Assembly (NCBI RefSeq): GCF_947494125.1
Contig: NZ_CANLTU010000002.1
Span: 124,001-188,000 of the forward strand
Length of the DNA: 64,000 nt
Origin: an uncultured Tenacibaculum sp.
GTDB lineage: Bacteria; Bacteroidota; Bacteroidia; Flavobacteriales; Flavobacteriaceae
Direction: 5' to 3'
Notes under the pieces: generated by a model
Database searches by the model: none
The model's input: only the letters and a program-made list of their open reading frames with translations
What the model was told of the DNA's origin: nothing
Translations under genes and position numbers: made by a program
Shown: positions 26,627 through 34,708 of the stretch, piece by piece
Position numbering within the stretch: position 1 is the first letter of the stretch
Layout: every line of letters begins with the position of its first letter

Positions 26627-27862
26627 ATGAGAAAACAAATATTAACTCTTTCATTAGGATTATTGTCATTAGGATTAATGGCACAGAAATCTGAGTTAAA
26701 AGCCGCTGAGAAAGCTATAAAAAAACAAGATTTTACAAATGCCATTTCAATATTAAACTCTATTGAAGGAGAATTAATGATAAATGGAGAAGATAAGTAT
26801 AAATCTAAATTTTACTTTTTAAAAGGAAAAGCTTTAGCAACCAAAAAGGATTATAAAAATGCGGCAGAAGCTCTTAATGCATTATTATCTATGAGTAAAA
26901 ATAAATACTCAGAAGAAGCGAAGCCTATTTTAAATCAAATGATTCAAGAAGTATCTAAAAAAGCAATTGATCAATATAATAACAAGAAAGATTATAAAAA
27001 TGCTGCTGAAAACTTCTATTTAACTTATGTTTTAAGCCCAACAGATACTTCATTTGTGTATAATGCAGCAGTTTCAGCAACACAAGCAAAAGAATATGAT
27101 ACTGCTATTAAGTATTACAAAGAATTAAGAAGAGTAGGTTATACAGGTGTAGAAATTCAATATCTTGCAACAAATAAAGAAACTGGTAAAGTAGAAAATT
27201 TAGGGTCTAAGAGACAGAGAGATTTAATGGTAAAATCAAAACAATACATTAAACCTGAAGAAAAATCATCAGAATCTAAAGAAGCTGCTGTTGTAAAAAA
27301 TATTGCTTTAATATATAAAGAACAAGGAAAAACGGAAGAAGCTATGGAAGCATTAGCTGAAGCTAGAAAAGCAAATCCAAATGATATAAATTTATTATTA
27401 AATGAAGCTGATATGTATATCAAGCTTGAAAAAATGGATAAATTTGGTGAGTTAATGAGTGAAGCTATAGCTTTAGATCCTAAAAACCCAACCTTATATT
27501 ATAATTTAGGTGTTGTAAATTTTAATCAAGGTAGAATGGAAGATGCTAAGAAGTATTATCAAAAAGCAATTGATTTAAAACCAGATTATGCAGATGCATA
27601 TATGAATTTGGCTGTTGTTGTTTTAGATAAAGATAAAGCAATAGTTGAAGAAATGAATAATAACTTATCAAACTTTAAAAAGTACGATAAATTAGCACTA
27701 AAGCAAAAGGAAGTATATAAAGAAGCTTTGCCATTTTTAGAAAAAGCTGATAGTTTAAATAGAAGTATTGATACTGTTAAAACTTTAATGAATTTATACG
27801 AAGTTCTAGAGCAAGAAGCAAAAGCAAAAGAATTTAGAGATTTATATAAATCAATGAAATAA
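26627..27862 (+). CDS. Secreted tetratricopeptide repeat protein
   Basis: A 411-residue periplasmic protein. The signal peptide MRKQILTLSLGLLSLGLMAQ is followed by TPR units at about 20-105 and the clearest ones at about 225-330 (NPTLYYNLGVVNFNQGRMEDAKKYYQKAIDLKPDYADAYMNLAVV). TPRs serve as protein-binding scaffolds; no enzymatic motif is present. The 15-bp gap after gyrA implies co-transcription, an arrangement seen in other flavobacteria. The role is unknown. A terminator follows at 27882. Confidence 0.88.
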   Translation: MRKQILTLSLGLLSLGLMAQKSELKAAEKAIKKQDFTNAISILNSIEGELMINGEDKYKSKFYFLKGKALATKKDYKNAAEALNALLSMSKNKYSEEAKPILNQMIQEVSKKAIDQYNNKKDYKNAAENFYLTYVLSPTDTSFVYNAAVSATQAKEYDTAIKYYKELRRVGYTGVEIQYLATNKETGKVENLGSKRQRDLMVKSKQYIKPEEKSSESKEAAVVKNIALIYKEQGKTEEAMEALAEARKANPNDINLLLNEADMYIKLEKMDKFGELMSEAIALDPKNPTLYYNLGVVNFNQGRMEDAKKYYQKAIDLKPDYADAYMNLAVVVLDKDKAIVEEMNNNLSNFKKYDKLALKQKEVYKEALPFLEKADSLNRSIDTVKTLMNLYEVLEQEAKAKEFRDLYKSMK

Positions 27863-27881
27863 AATAATCTTTAAAAAAGAT

Positions 27882-27911
27882 AAAAACCGAAACTGATTAG
27901 TTTCGGTTTTT
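27882..27911 (+). terminator. Intrinsic terminator after the gyrA-TPR operon
   Basis: A 13-bp perfect stem, AAAAACCGAAACT pairing with AGTTTCGGTTTTT, loop GATT, followed by further T residues. It lies 19 bp after the TPR stop and just before the EI24 gene. Confidence 0.9.
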
Positions 27912-27922
27912 TTTGCAAAAAA

Positions 27923-28669
27923 ATGATTCAAAACATAATCAAAGGAATTAAAGCATATTTTGGTGCTTTTCAATTAATTTCCAAGCTAAAGTTATGGAGG
28001 TATTTTACCATTCCTATAATAATTAGTTTACTAACAGCTTTAACTGTAGCAAGCTTAGCTTATAGTCTGTCTGATAATATTGGGCATTATTTTGCTGATT
28101 TTTGGAAATGGGAATTTGGAAAAGAAACATTTGAAATACTCAGTACCTTTTTAAGTGGTCTTTTAATAATAGTTATAGGCTTAGTTTTATATAAGCATAT
28201 TGTGATGGCATTATCAGCACCATTTATGAGCCCAGTTTCTGAGAAAATTGAAAATCATATAAAAGGAGAAAGTCATCAATATAGAAATACTAGTTTTCAA
28301 GAACAATTAGTAAGAGGAGTACGAATTAATGTTAGAAATTTAATAAGAGAAATATTATTAACAATTCTAATAATATTATTTGGGTTTATACCAATTATAG
28401 GAGTTCTTTCTACAATCTTATTGTTTTTAGTTCAAGCTTATTACGCTGGTTTTGGTAATATGGATTATACATTAGAACGTCATTTTAAATATAAAGAAAG
28501 TGTTCTTTTTGTAAAGAAAAATAAAGGATTGGCTATTGGAAACGGAATTGTTTTTATGTTATTTTTATTAATACCAGTTATTGGTGTATTATTAGTTTTA
28601 CCATTATCGGTAACAGCAGCAACTACAGAAACTATTAAGAAAATTCAACCGAAAGAATTGTTAGAATAA
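27923..28669 (+). CDS. EI24/CysZ-like membrane protein
   Basis: A 248-residue integral membrane protein with about four to six helices and the EI24 domain: KLWRYFTIPIIISLLTAL near the N-terminus, MALSAPFMSPVSEKIENHIKG in the middle and ERHFKYKESVLFVKKNKGLAIGNG near 190. EI24/CysZ relatives include sulfate uptake proteins, but flavobacterial members have no proven substrate. The start is 11 bp past a strong terminator, so it needs its own promoter; I could not find a clear one. hemF follows after 28 bp. Confidence 0.85.
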   Translation: MIQNIIKGIKAYFGAFQLISKLKLWRYFTIPIIISLLTALTVASLAYSLSDNIGHYFADFWKWEFGKETFEILSTFLSGLLIIVIGLVLYKHIVMALSAPFMSPVSEKIENHIKGESHQYRNTSFQEQLVRGVRINVRNLIREILLTILIILFGFIPIIGVLSTILLFLVQAYYAGFGNMDYTLERHFKYKESVLFVKKNKGLAIGNGIVFMLFLLIPVIGVLLVLPLSVTAATTETIKKIQPKELLE

Positions 28670-28697
28670 GTATTTTTGTTTATCAAGAATTTTACAA

Positions 28698-29600
28698 ATG
28701 AAAGACCAATTTTACACATATATTCAGGAATTACAAGACACAATTACTTCAAAGTTAGAAGCGATAGACGGTGGAGTTAAATTCCAAGAAGATCTATGGG
28801 AAAGACAAGAAGGAGGAGGGGGTAGAACCCGCGTTATTGAGAATGGGAATATTTTTGAAAAAGGAGGAGTGAATATTTCTAAAGTTTTTGGAGAACTTCC
28901 AGAAGCTTTAAGAAAACAATTTGGAGTAGAAAGTGGAGATTTTTTTGCTTGTGGTTTAAGTTTAGTAATACATCCAAAGAATCCATTTGTGCCAACAGTA
29001 CATGCAAACTGGCGTTATTTTGAAATGTATGATGAAAAAGGAGATATTGTTACACAATGGTTCGGTGGAGGCCAAGATTTAACACCATATTATTTATTTG
29101 ATGAAGATGCAACACATTTTCATTCTGTATGTAAAGAAGCTTGTGATAAACATGATGCAGAGTTTTATCCAAAATTCAAGGAAACTTGCGATAATTATTT
29201 TTGGAATGCACATAGAAACGAAGCTAGAGGTATTGGAGGGTTGTTTTTTGATTATTTAAAGAAAACAGATAAGTTTTCAATGCAAGATAGATATGATTTT
29301 GTTACTGAGGTAGGAGATAGTTTCTTAAACTCTTATGTGCCAATTGTAGAAAAAAGAAAAGATTTTGAATACAATCAAGAGCATAAAGATTGGCAAGAAG
29401 TAAGAAGAGGGCGTTATGTAGAGTTTAATTTAGTTCACGATAGAGGTACATTATTTGGTTTAAAAACAAATGGACGTATTGAAAGTATTTTAATGAGTTT
29501 ACCACCAACAGTCCAATGGAAATATAATCACCAACCAGAAAAAGGAAGTAGAGAAGACAAACTTTTAAAGGTATTAGCAAAACCAAAAAATTGGGTTTAA
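28698..29600 (+). CDS. hemF: Oxygen-dependent coproporphyrinogen III oxidase
   Basis: A 300-residue cytosolic enzyme that converts coproporphyrinogen III to protoporphyrinogen IX with O2, late in haem synthesis. Length equals E. coli HemF (299). Conserved stretches: ERQEGGGGRTRVIENG, NPFVPTVHANWRYFEM (active-site His), WFGGGQDLTPYYLFDEDATHFH, RGIGGLFFDY, EVRRGRYVEFNLVHDRGT, and ESILMSLPP. It probably shares a transcript with the EI24 gene (28-bp gap). Its presence indicates aerobic haem production. Confidence 0.97.
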   Translation: MKDQFYTYIQELQDTITSKLEAIDGGVKFQEDLWERQEGGGGRTRVIENGNIFEKGGVNISKVFGELPEALRKQFGVESGDFFACGLSLVIHPKNPFVPTVHANWRYFEMYDEKGDIVTQWFGGGQDLTPYYLFDEDATHFHSVCKEACDKHDAEFYPKFKETCDNYFWNAHRNEARGIGGLFFDYLKKTDKFSMQDRYDFVTEVGDSFLNSYVPIVEKRKDFEYNQEHKDWQEVRRGRYVEFNLVHDRGTLFGLKTNGRIESILMSLPPTVQWKYNHQPEKGSREDKLLKVLAKPKNWV

Positions 29601-29847
29601 AGGATAAAGAAACATATCTATTTAAAATAAAAAATATTGATGTTGATTTTTTAGATGTATATAAACTAAAAGACTCCTAAGTATTGAAAATCAGTTAGAT
29701 TATTGAAAACGCAATATAAAATTGATTTAACTTGTTTTAATTCAAAAAAAAATATTTAAACGATGTCTTTTTGCGAATAATTCAAATAATAAGCATGTGT
29801 TAGATTTTTTTTACATAAAAAAAGATAAAAAAATCATAGGTTTTTAG

Positions 29848-29855
29848 TAACTTCG
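29848..29855 (+). promoter_or_regulatory. -7 promoter element of the E2 gene
   Basis: TAACTTCG followed by CA, a TAnnTTCG variant, lies 21 bp upstream of the ATG in the 276-bp gap after hemF. The rest of that gap is A/T-rich and shows no gene. Confidence 0.5.
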
Positions 29856-29876
29856 CAAACATTAAAAACATACACT

Positions 29877-31178
29877 ATGGCTAGATACGAATTGAAGTTG
29901 CCTAAAATGGGCGAGAGTGTTGCAGAAGCAACTATTACTTCTTGGGTTAAAGAAGTTGGAGAAACGATTGATATAGATGATACCGTAGTTGAAGTAGCTA
30001 CAGATAAAGTAGATAGTGAGGTGCCTAGTGAAGTGGATGGGACTTTAATAGAAATATTATTTGATAAAGATACAGTAGTTCAGGTTGGGCAAACAATTGC
30101 TATTATAGAAACAGAAGGAGGAGAAACAATATCTTCTGATGTAACTACTAAAAAATCAGAGGTAAAAGCAGCAGTTGTTGAAGTAGAAAAAACAATTGAA
30201 GGAGTAAAAGAAACAATCTCAAGTTCTATAGATACATCATCTAGTGAGCGTTTTTACTCTCCATTAGTAAAAAGTATAGCTCAAACTGAAGGAATTTCTT
30301 TAGAAGAATTAGAAACTCTAAAAGGAACAGGAAAAGAAGGAAGAGTTACTAAAACAGATATTTTATCTTACATAAAAGATAGAGGAAATCAACCACAAAC
30401 AGCAGTTGTAAGAACTAAAGAAGAAAAGCCAAAAGCAAAAGTTCAAACAGCTCCAGTTACGCTAAGTGGAGAAGACGAGATTATAGAAATGAGCCGTATG
30501 GGGAAATTAATTTCTAAGCATATGGTAGATTCAATACAAACATCTGCACATGTACAGTCATTTATTGAAATAGATGTAACAAATATTGTTAATTGGAGAA
30601 ATAAAGTAAAAAATGCATATCAAAAGAGAGAAGGAGAGAAGCTAACATTTACTCCAATCTTTATGCAGGCAGTTGCACAGACAATAAAAAAACACCCAAT
30701 GATTAATATTTCTCTAGATGGAGATAAAATCATAAAAAGGGGAAATGTTAATTTAGGAATGGCAGCAGCATTACCAGATGGTAATTTAATAGTACCAGTA
30801 ATTAAAAATGCAGATCAGTTAAGTTTAGTTGGTATGACTAAACAAGTAAATGGTTTAGCAGGACGTGCTAGAGCAAATAAGTTAAAACCAGATGATATAC
30901 AAGGAGGAACTTACACAGTAACAAACGTAGGTAGCTTTGGAAGTATTACTGGAACACCAATTATAAATCAACCACAGGTAGCTATTTTAGCATTAGGTGC
31001 TATAGTTAAAAAACCAGCGGTTATAGAAACACCAGAAGGAGATTTTATAGGAATTCGCCATAGAATGATTGTATCTCATTCGTATGATCATAGAGTTGTA
31101 AATGGAGCTTTAGGAGGTATGTTTATTAAAACATTAAAAGATATTTTAGAATCTTGGGATGTAAACCAAGATTTTTAA
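29877..31178 (+). CDS. 2-oxoacid dehydrogenase E2 (dihydrolipoyl acyltransferase)
   Basis: A 433-residue E2 core enzyme. One lipoyl domain (about 1-78) holds Lys44 in VATDKVDSEVP. A peripheral-subunit-binding domain lies at about 126-166 (YSPLVKSIAQTEGISLEEL), followed by the catalytic domain with SHSYDHRVVNGALGG (His405). The usual DHRxxDG Asp is Asn here (residue 409). A single lipoyl domain and overall length suggest the branched-chain (BCKDH) or a general 2-oxoacid complex over pyruvate E2, which is not certain. No E1 or E3 gene is adjacent, so it is an orphan E2 with its own promoter. Confidence 0.92.
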   Translation: MARYELKLPKMGESVAEATITSWVKEVGETIDIDDTVVEVATDKVDSEVPSEVDGTLIEILFDKDTVVQVGQTIAIIETEGGETISSDVTTKKSEVKAAVVEVEKTIEGVKETISSSIDTSSSERFYSPLVKSIAQTEGISLEELETLKGTGKEGRVTKTDILSYIKDRGNQPQTAVVRTKEEKPKAKVQTAPVTLSGEDEIIEMSRMGKLISKHMVDSIQTSAHVQSFIEIDVTNIVNWRNKVKNAYQKREGEKLTFTPIFMQAVAQTIKKHPMINISLDGDKIIKRGNVNLGMAAALPDGNLIVPVIKNADQLSLVGMTKQVNGLAGRARANKLKPDDIQGGTYTVTNVGSFGSITGTPIINQPQVAILALGAIVKKPAVIETPEGDFIGIRHRMIVSHSYDHRVVNGALGGMFIKTLKDILESWDVNQDF

Positions 31179-31209
31179 AAATATACTATTAATAAATAGT
31201 ATTAAATAC

Positions 31210-31235
31210 AAAAGCTCAGAATTTTCTGAGCTTTT
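31210..31235 (+). terminator. Intrinsic terminator after the E2 gene
   Basis: An 11-bp stem, AAAAGCTCAGA pairing with TCTGAGCTTTT, 4-base loop, followed by T residues, 31 bp after the stop. Confidence 0.88.
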
Positions 31236-31245
31236 TTGTTTTATG

Positions 31246-31253
31246 TATATTCG
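31246..31253 (+). promoter_or_regulatory. Putative -7 element for the Met-rich protein gene
   Basis: TATATTCG matches TAnnTTCG between the E2 terminator and the ATG at 31276, giving a leader of about 20 nt. Confidence 0.4.
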
Positions 31254-31275
31254 TAACTTAAACTAAAAAATAAAA

Positions 31276-32013
31276 ATGAAGAAAATTTTAATTGTACTGT
31301 TATTAGGAATAACAGCAGTAGCTATGTCTCAAGAAAAAGTATTGTTACGTCTTAATTATAAGAAAGGAGATATTTATAAAATGTCTATGAAAATGAATCA
31401 AGATATGGGAGTAGCTTTAATGGATATGGCTATGGATATGAGCCTAAAAATAACAGATATTAAAGATGGAAATTATTTGACCGAGACAAAATTTACTTAT
31501 ATGGCTACAAAAGTTTTACAAGGAGCAGAAGAAAAAGTAAATTATAATTCAAATATGAAAGATGATGAATTAAATGAAGAAGGAAAAAAGTTTAAAACTC
31601 AAATGCAACCTATGCTTGATGCAATAATTTATTCGAGTGTAAATAAATTAGGAGAATCTAAACTTTTAAAAATTGAACCAAATGTTCCAGGTGTTGATAA
31701 ATTATCAAATCAATCAAACAAAACAGTAGTATATCCAAAAGAAAAAGTAGGAGTAGGCTCAACTTGGACAAATACACAAAGTAATGGAGGAGTAGATATG
31801 GAATTAACTTATACTGTTACAGAGATCACTAAAAGTAAAGTAATAACTAAAGTATCAGGAAAAATGTCAGTAATGCCATCAGCAAAAATAACAGGAGTTA
31901 CTGAAATAAATAAAAATACAGGTATACCATCTAAATCTATAATGAATATTGAAATGGATATGATGGGAAAAGTAATTAAAAACAAAGCAGAGGTAACTAT
32001 GATGAAAATCTAA
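31276..32013 (+). CDS. Exported methionine-rich protein, DUF6263-like
   Basis: A 245-residue exported protein. The signal peptide ends near AVAMSQ. The mature part opens with KVLLRLNYKKGDIYKMSMKMNQDM, matching the start of the DUF6263 family as I remember it. Met is unusually frequent, with short runs such as MGVALMDMAMDMS (about 45-57) and later IMNIEMDMMGKV. The rest is beta-rich. No catalytic motif is seen. A copper-binding or chaperone role for the Met cluster would be conjecture. It is monocistronic with terminators on both sides. Confidence 0.7.
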   Translation: MKKILIVLLLGITAVAMSQEKVLLRLNYKKGDIYKMSMKMNQDMGVALMDMAMDMSLKITDIKDGNYLTETKFTYMATKVLQGAEEKVNYNSNMKDDELNEEGKKFKTQMQPMLDAIIYSSVNKLGESKLLKIEPNVPGVDKLSNQSNKTVVYPKEKVGVGSTWTNTQSNGGVDMELTYTVTEITKSKVITKVSGKMSVMPSAKITGVTEINKNTGIPSKSIMNIEMDMMGKVIKNKAEVTMMKI

Positions 32014-32037
32014 TAAGTACTTCCTTTTTAATAAATA

Positions 32038-32063
32038 AAAACTCAGAATTTATTCTGAGTTTT
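32038..32063 (+). terminator. Intrinsic terminator
   Basis: An 11-bp stem, AAAACTCAGAA pairing with TTCTGAGTTTT, 4-base loop, followed by T residues, 24 bp after the Met-rich gene's stop. Confidence 0.87.
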
Positions 32064-32115
32064 TTTATGGTTTAAAATTAGTTAAAACCCTTATGTTTAG
32101 GTGGTTATGTTTTAC

Positions 32116-32123
32116 TAACTTTG
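32116..32123 (+). promoter_or_regulatory. -7 promoter element of the duplicated-domain gene
   Basis: TAACTTTG exactly matches TAnnTTTG and gives a 5' leader of about 95 nt before the ATG at 32222. No -33 element is clear. Confidence 0.5.
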
Positions 32124-32221
32124 TAATGCCTCTTTATACTTCTCTTCTTGAGGTTAGTTAAATGTACTTTATAAATAGCTGATACTCAAATTTCATTTTT
32201 TATTAATTAATATCAACTATT

Positions 32222-33049
32222 ATGAAGACAGTAAAAACTAAATTATTAATAGTACTTCTACTATTAATGGCATTACCATTAACTATTTTTTCACAAGATG
32301 AAAATAAAAGACCAAAGTATATAACAGTAACAACTGGGCATTGGAACATGGACTATGAAAATTTTGATAAAGAGAAATGGATAGCCATAGAGAAAGAATT
32401 TTTAGATAAAGTAGTTAAGAAAAATGAATTTATACAAGGATCTTCTATTTATTTACATAGATATACTCCTGATAATTCAGAAATTGTATTTGTAAATTCT
32501 TATGGATCTTGGGCTGATATAGAAAAAGCAAATGAACGTAGTCAGGAATTAATTAAAGAGGCTTGGAAGGATGAAGCTAAACGAAAAGCATATTTTAAAA
32601 ATAAGGATGCATATTATTCAGTAGAACATTCAGATGAAATTTATGCACCAATAGGTAATGCTAAATTATTAAAACCTGAAGATGCTAAAAAAGAACTAGT
32701 TTGGTTAGCAATTAAAGGACATTTTGCATTTCCAGAAGATGGATCGAAAGAAGAATTTGAAAGTCTAACGAATGAATATATTGATAATGTAATAAACAAG
32801 AATGATCTTATTAAAGGATATTTTCAACACGGACATGCTTGGGGAAGTGATAAAACAGAGTTTACAAGGGTTTTTGCTGTTGATAATATGACGGATCTTG
32901 ATAAAATAGGTGAAAAAAATAACGAAATTTTTAAAGCTTATATGCCAGATGAAATAAAAAGAAAAGACTTCAATAAGAAAGTAATGAAATATTTTACTCC
33001 TGTTCATGGAGATTTTATTTATACTTCTGTGCCCGAATTATCTAAATAA
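32222..33049 (+). CDS. Exported protein with two copies of an alpha/beta-barrel-like domain
   Basis: A 275-residue exported protein; signal peptide cut near LTIFSQ. Two related halves follow. Half 1 (about 32-135) has YENFDKEKWIAIEKEFLDKVVKKNEFIQGSS and WADIEKANERSQELIKEAW. Half 2 (about 155-272) has SKEEFESLTNEYIDNVINKNDLIKGYF and MTDLDKIGEKNNEIFKAY, with YFxxxHxDxIY-type ends in both. The pattern resembles ferredoxin-like stress/NIPSNAP or ABM dimeric domains fused in tandem, but the family is not certain. Function is unknown. A 33056 hairpin ends it. Confidence 0.72.
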   Translation: MKTVKTKLLIVLLLLMALPLTIFSQDENKRPKYITVTTGHWNMDYENFDKEKWIAIEKEFLDKVVKKNEFIQGSSIYLHRYTPDNSEIVFVNSYGSWADIEKANERSQELIKEAWKDEAKRKAYFKNKDAYYSVEHSDEIYAPIGNAKLLKPEDAKKELVWLAIKGHFAFPEDGSKEEFESLTNEYIDNVINKNDLIKGYFQHGHAWGSDKTEFTRVFAVDNMTDLDKIGEKNNEIFKAYMPDEIKRKDFNKKVMKYFTPVHGDFIYTSVPELSK

Positions 33050-33055
33050 TTGTAA

Positions 33056-33082
33056 AAAAGTCCAGACATTGTCTGGACTTTT
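33056..33082. terminator. Bidirectional intrinsic terminator overlapping a stop codon
   Basis: A 12-bp stem, AAAAGTCCAGAC pairing with GTCTGGACTTTT, loop ATT. It starts 6 bp after the plus-strand stop, and its right arm includes the first 2 bases of the minus-strand GNAT stop. Confidence 0.87.
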
Positions 33083-33758
33083 ACTTTTTGTGATAATACC
33101 ACCAATTCATATCTCTAGTAAGTTGATATCCTAACTTTTCATAGAGAGGTATTGCAGAATTGCCTTTTGTTGTATGTAAAATCGGATGTTTATTATCATT
33201 TAAAATGTCTTTTGTTACGTGAGCAGTTAACTGTTTAGCAAAACCTCTACGAGTATAATCAGGATGTGTAACAACTGCACTTATTTCTATAAAATCATTA
33301 GTTTGCATTCGTTGGCCAGTAATAGAGACTAACTGATTATCTTTAAATATGCCAAAATACTTCCCCATATCAAAAGTTCTTTTTTGGTAATACCCAGGCA
33401 TTACTAACCAAATAAGTTTATAAATATCATTAATATGTTCCTCAGATAAAGGAATTATATTTTCAGTAAAATCAATGTCAACTAAGTTGTCTAATACCAT
33501 TTGACAACCTTCAATTTTTTTATCCAAAGAAATAAATCGATTGTCAAATAGTGGTGTTTTATCTTCAGATACTAAAAAAAAACTATCAGAGAGTTTTGCA
33601 TATTCATTTAAAGCATTGGCAGTTTTATTCGTATCTATAAAAGCTCCAAAAGGACAAATTTTAGGATCGTAAAACTGTACACCTTCAAAGTTTAGAGCAA
33701 ACTTTTTATGTGTTTCATTTAATGAATGCCAAACAGGATTTTTAAGCTTATTAATCAT
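33081..33758 (-). CDS. GNAT family N-acetyltransferase
   Basis: A 225-residue acetyl-CoA-dependent transferase. The N-terminal 100 residues are family-specific. The C-terminal GNAT fold shows VTHPDYTRRGFAKQL (about 170-184, acetyl-CoA-binding loop, with R/Q-x-x-G/A as RRGFA) and a final LYEKLGYQLTRDMNWWYYH. It resembles small-molecule or rimI-like members with an extra N-terminal part; the substrate is unknown. It overlaps the epimerase gene by 8 bp, so they form a two-gene operon. Confidence 0.9.
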   Translation of the reverse strand: MINKLKNPVWHSLNETHKKFALNFEGVQFYDPKICPFGAFIDTNKTANALNEYAKLSDSFFLVSEDKTPLFDNRFISLDKKIEGCQMVLDNLVDIDFTENIIPLSEEHINDIYKLIWLVMPGYYQKRTFDMGKYFGIFKDNQLVSITGQRMQTNDFIEISAVVTHPDYTRRGFAKQLTAHVTKDILNDNKHPILHTTKGNSAIPLYEKLGYQLTRDMNWWYYHKK

Positions 33759-34641
33759 TATTATAAATATTATTTAAAGCTGATTTTAGATTAGGAAATT
33801 TAAAATTATAAAATTCAATTGTTTTTTGAAAAGAAATTCTGCTACCATTTAATAATATATAAGCCATTTCTCCTAAAGCAGTTTTCAAAATAAATGAAGG
33901 AGCATTCATAGGAAGTATTGGTTTTTTTAAAGCTTTTCCTAAGACTTTAGTAAAAGCTTCATTTGTTTGATGTTCAGGAGCTACAGCATTGAAAATACCA
34001 TAGAACTCAATATTTTTTATAGCTTCGATATACAAGTAACATAAGTCTGTAACATGGATCCATGGTAAATATTGATTTCCATTTCCTAAAGCAGATAAAA
34101 ATATAGGAGTATTCATTTTATTTAAAGCACCTCTTTCCTTAGTAAGTACTACACCGGTACGTAAAATAGTTACAGGGATATTTAAATTTAGAAATTGGTT
34201 AGCAGCTTTCTCCCATTTAACACAAATAGTAGAAATAAAATCATTATCAGGGTTATCTTCTTCAGTGAATATTTTATCAGAAGTTACTGCACCATAATAG
34301 CCTATACCAGAAGCAGAAATAAAACCTTTCAGCGGTATTTGGTATTCTTTTACTTTTTTAAATAACAAATTTGCAGATTGAACTCTACTATCAATTAATT
34401 CTTTTTTTCTTTTATTAGTCCATCTCTTGTCAGCAATTCCAGCACCAGCTAAGTGTATAATATGAGTTATACCATTAAAAGCTTTTTCATCAATGTAGTT
34501 TTCAGAAATATTCCAATAAAATTCATTTTTATTTTGAGGATTCCTACTAAGAACATTTATTGTATAATTATTTTCTTTTAAAATAGTTTGTAAATAACTA
34601 CCAATAAGTCCAGTTCCTCCAGTTATAAGAATTTTAGCCAT
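33751..34641 (-). CDS. TIGR01777 family NAD-dependent epimerase-like oxidoreductase
   Basis: A 296-residue extended-SDR protein. It has GGTGLIG (about 7-13), AGIADKRWTNKRKKELIDSRV, SGIGYYG and the C-terminal DUF1731 segment (PILPMNAPSFILKTALGEMAYILLNGSR). The family acts on nucleotides or cell-division-linked substrates (YfcH type), with no proven reaction. I chose ATG 34641 (MAKILITGG). A longer reading from a GTG at 34674 would put its first codons inside the terminator stem of the upstream metalloprotease gene. Ends in an 8-bp overlap with GNAT. Confidence 0.9.
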   Translation of the reverse strand: MAKILITGGTGLIGSYLQTILKENNYTINVLSRNPQNKNEFYWNISENYIDEKAFNGITHIIHLAGAGIADKRWTNKRKKELIDSRVQSANLLFKKVKEYQIPLKGFISASGIGYYGAVTSDKIFTEEDNPDNDFISTICVKWEKAANQFLNLNIPVTILRTGVVLTKERGALNKMNTPIFLSALGNGNQYLPWIHVTDLCYLYIEAIKNIEFYGIFNAVAPEHQTNEAFTKVLGKALKKPILPMNAPSFILKTALGEMAYILLNGSRISFQKTIEFYNFKFPNLKSALNNIYNND

Positions 34642-34655
34642 AGAGTAAAAATAAG

Positions 34656-34685
34656 AAAACCATAATGTTTTCACATTATGGTTTT
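34656..34685 (-). terminator. Intrinsic terminator after the metalloprotease gene
   Basis: A 12-bp stem, AAAACCATAATG pairing with CATTATGGTTTT, loop of 6. It ends leftward transcripts of the gene at 34709-37309 and lies 14 bp upstream of the epimerase ATG. Confidence 0.8.
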
Positions 34686-34708
34686 ACTATAGAATTTATT
34701 AAAATTTT

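Noticed and set aside
34642..34674. GTG-started extension of the TIGR01777 gene
   Set aside because: Its first codons lie within the terminator stem of the upstream gene, and the Rossmann motif begins right after the ATG at 34641.
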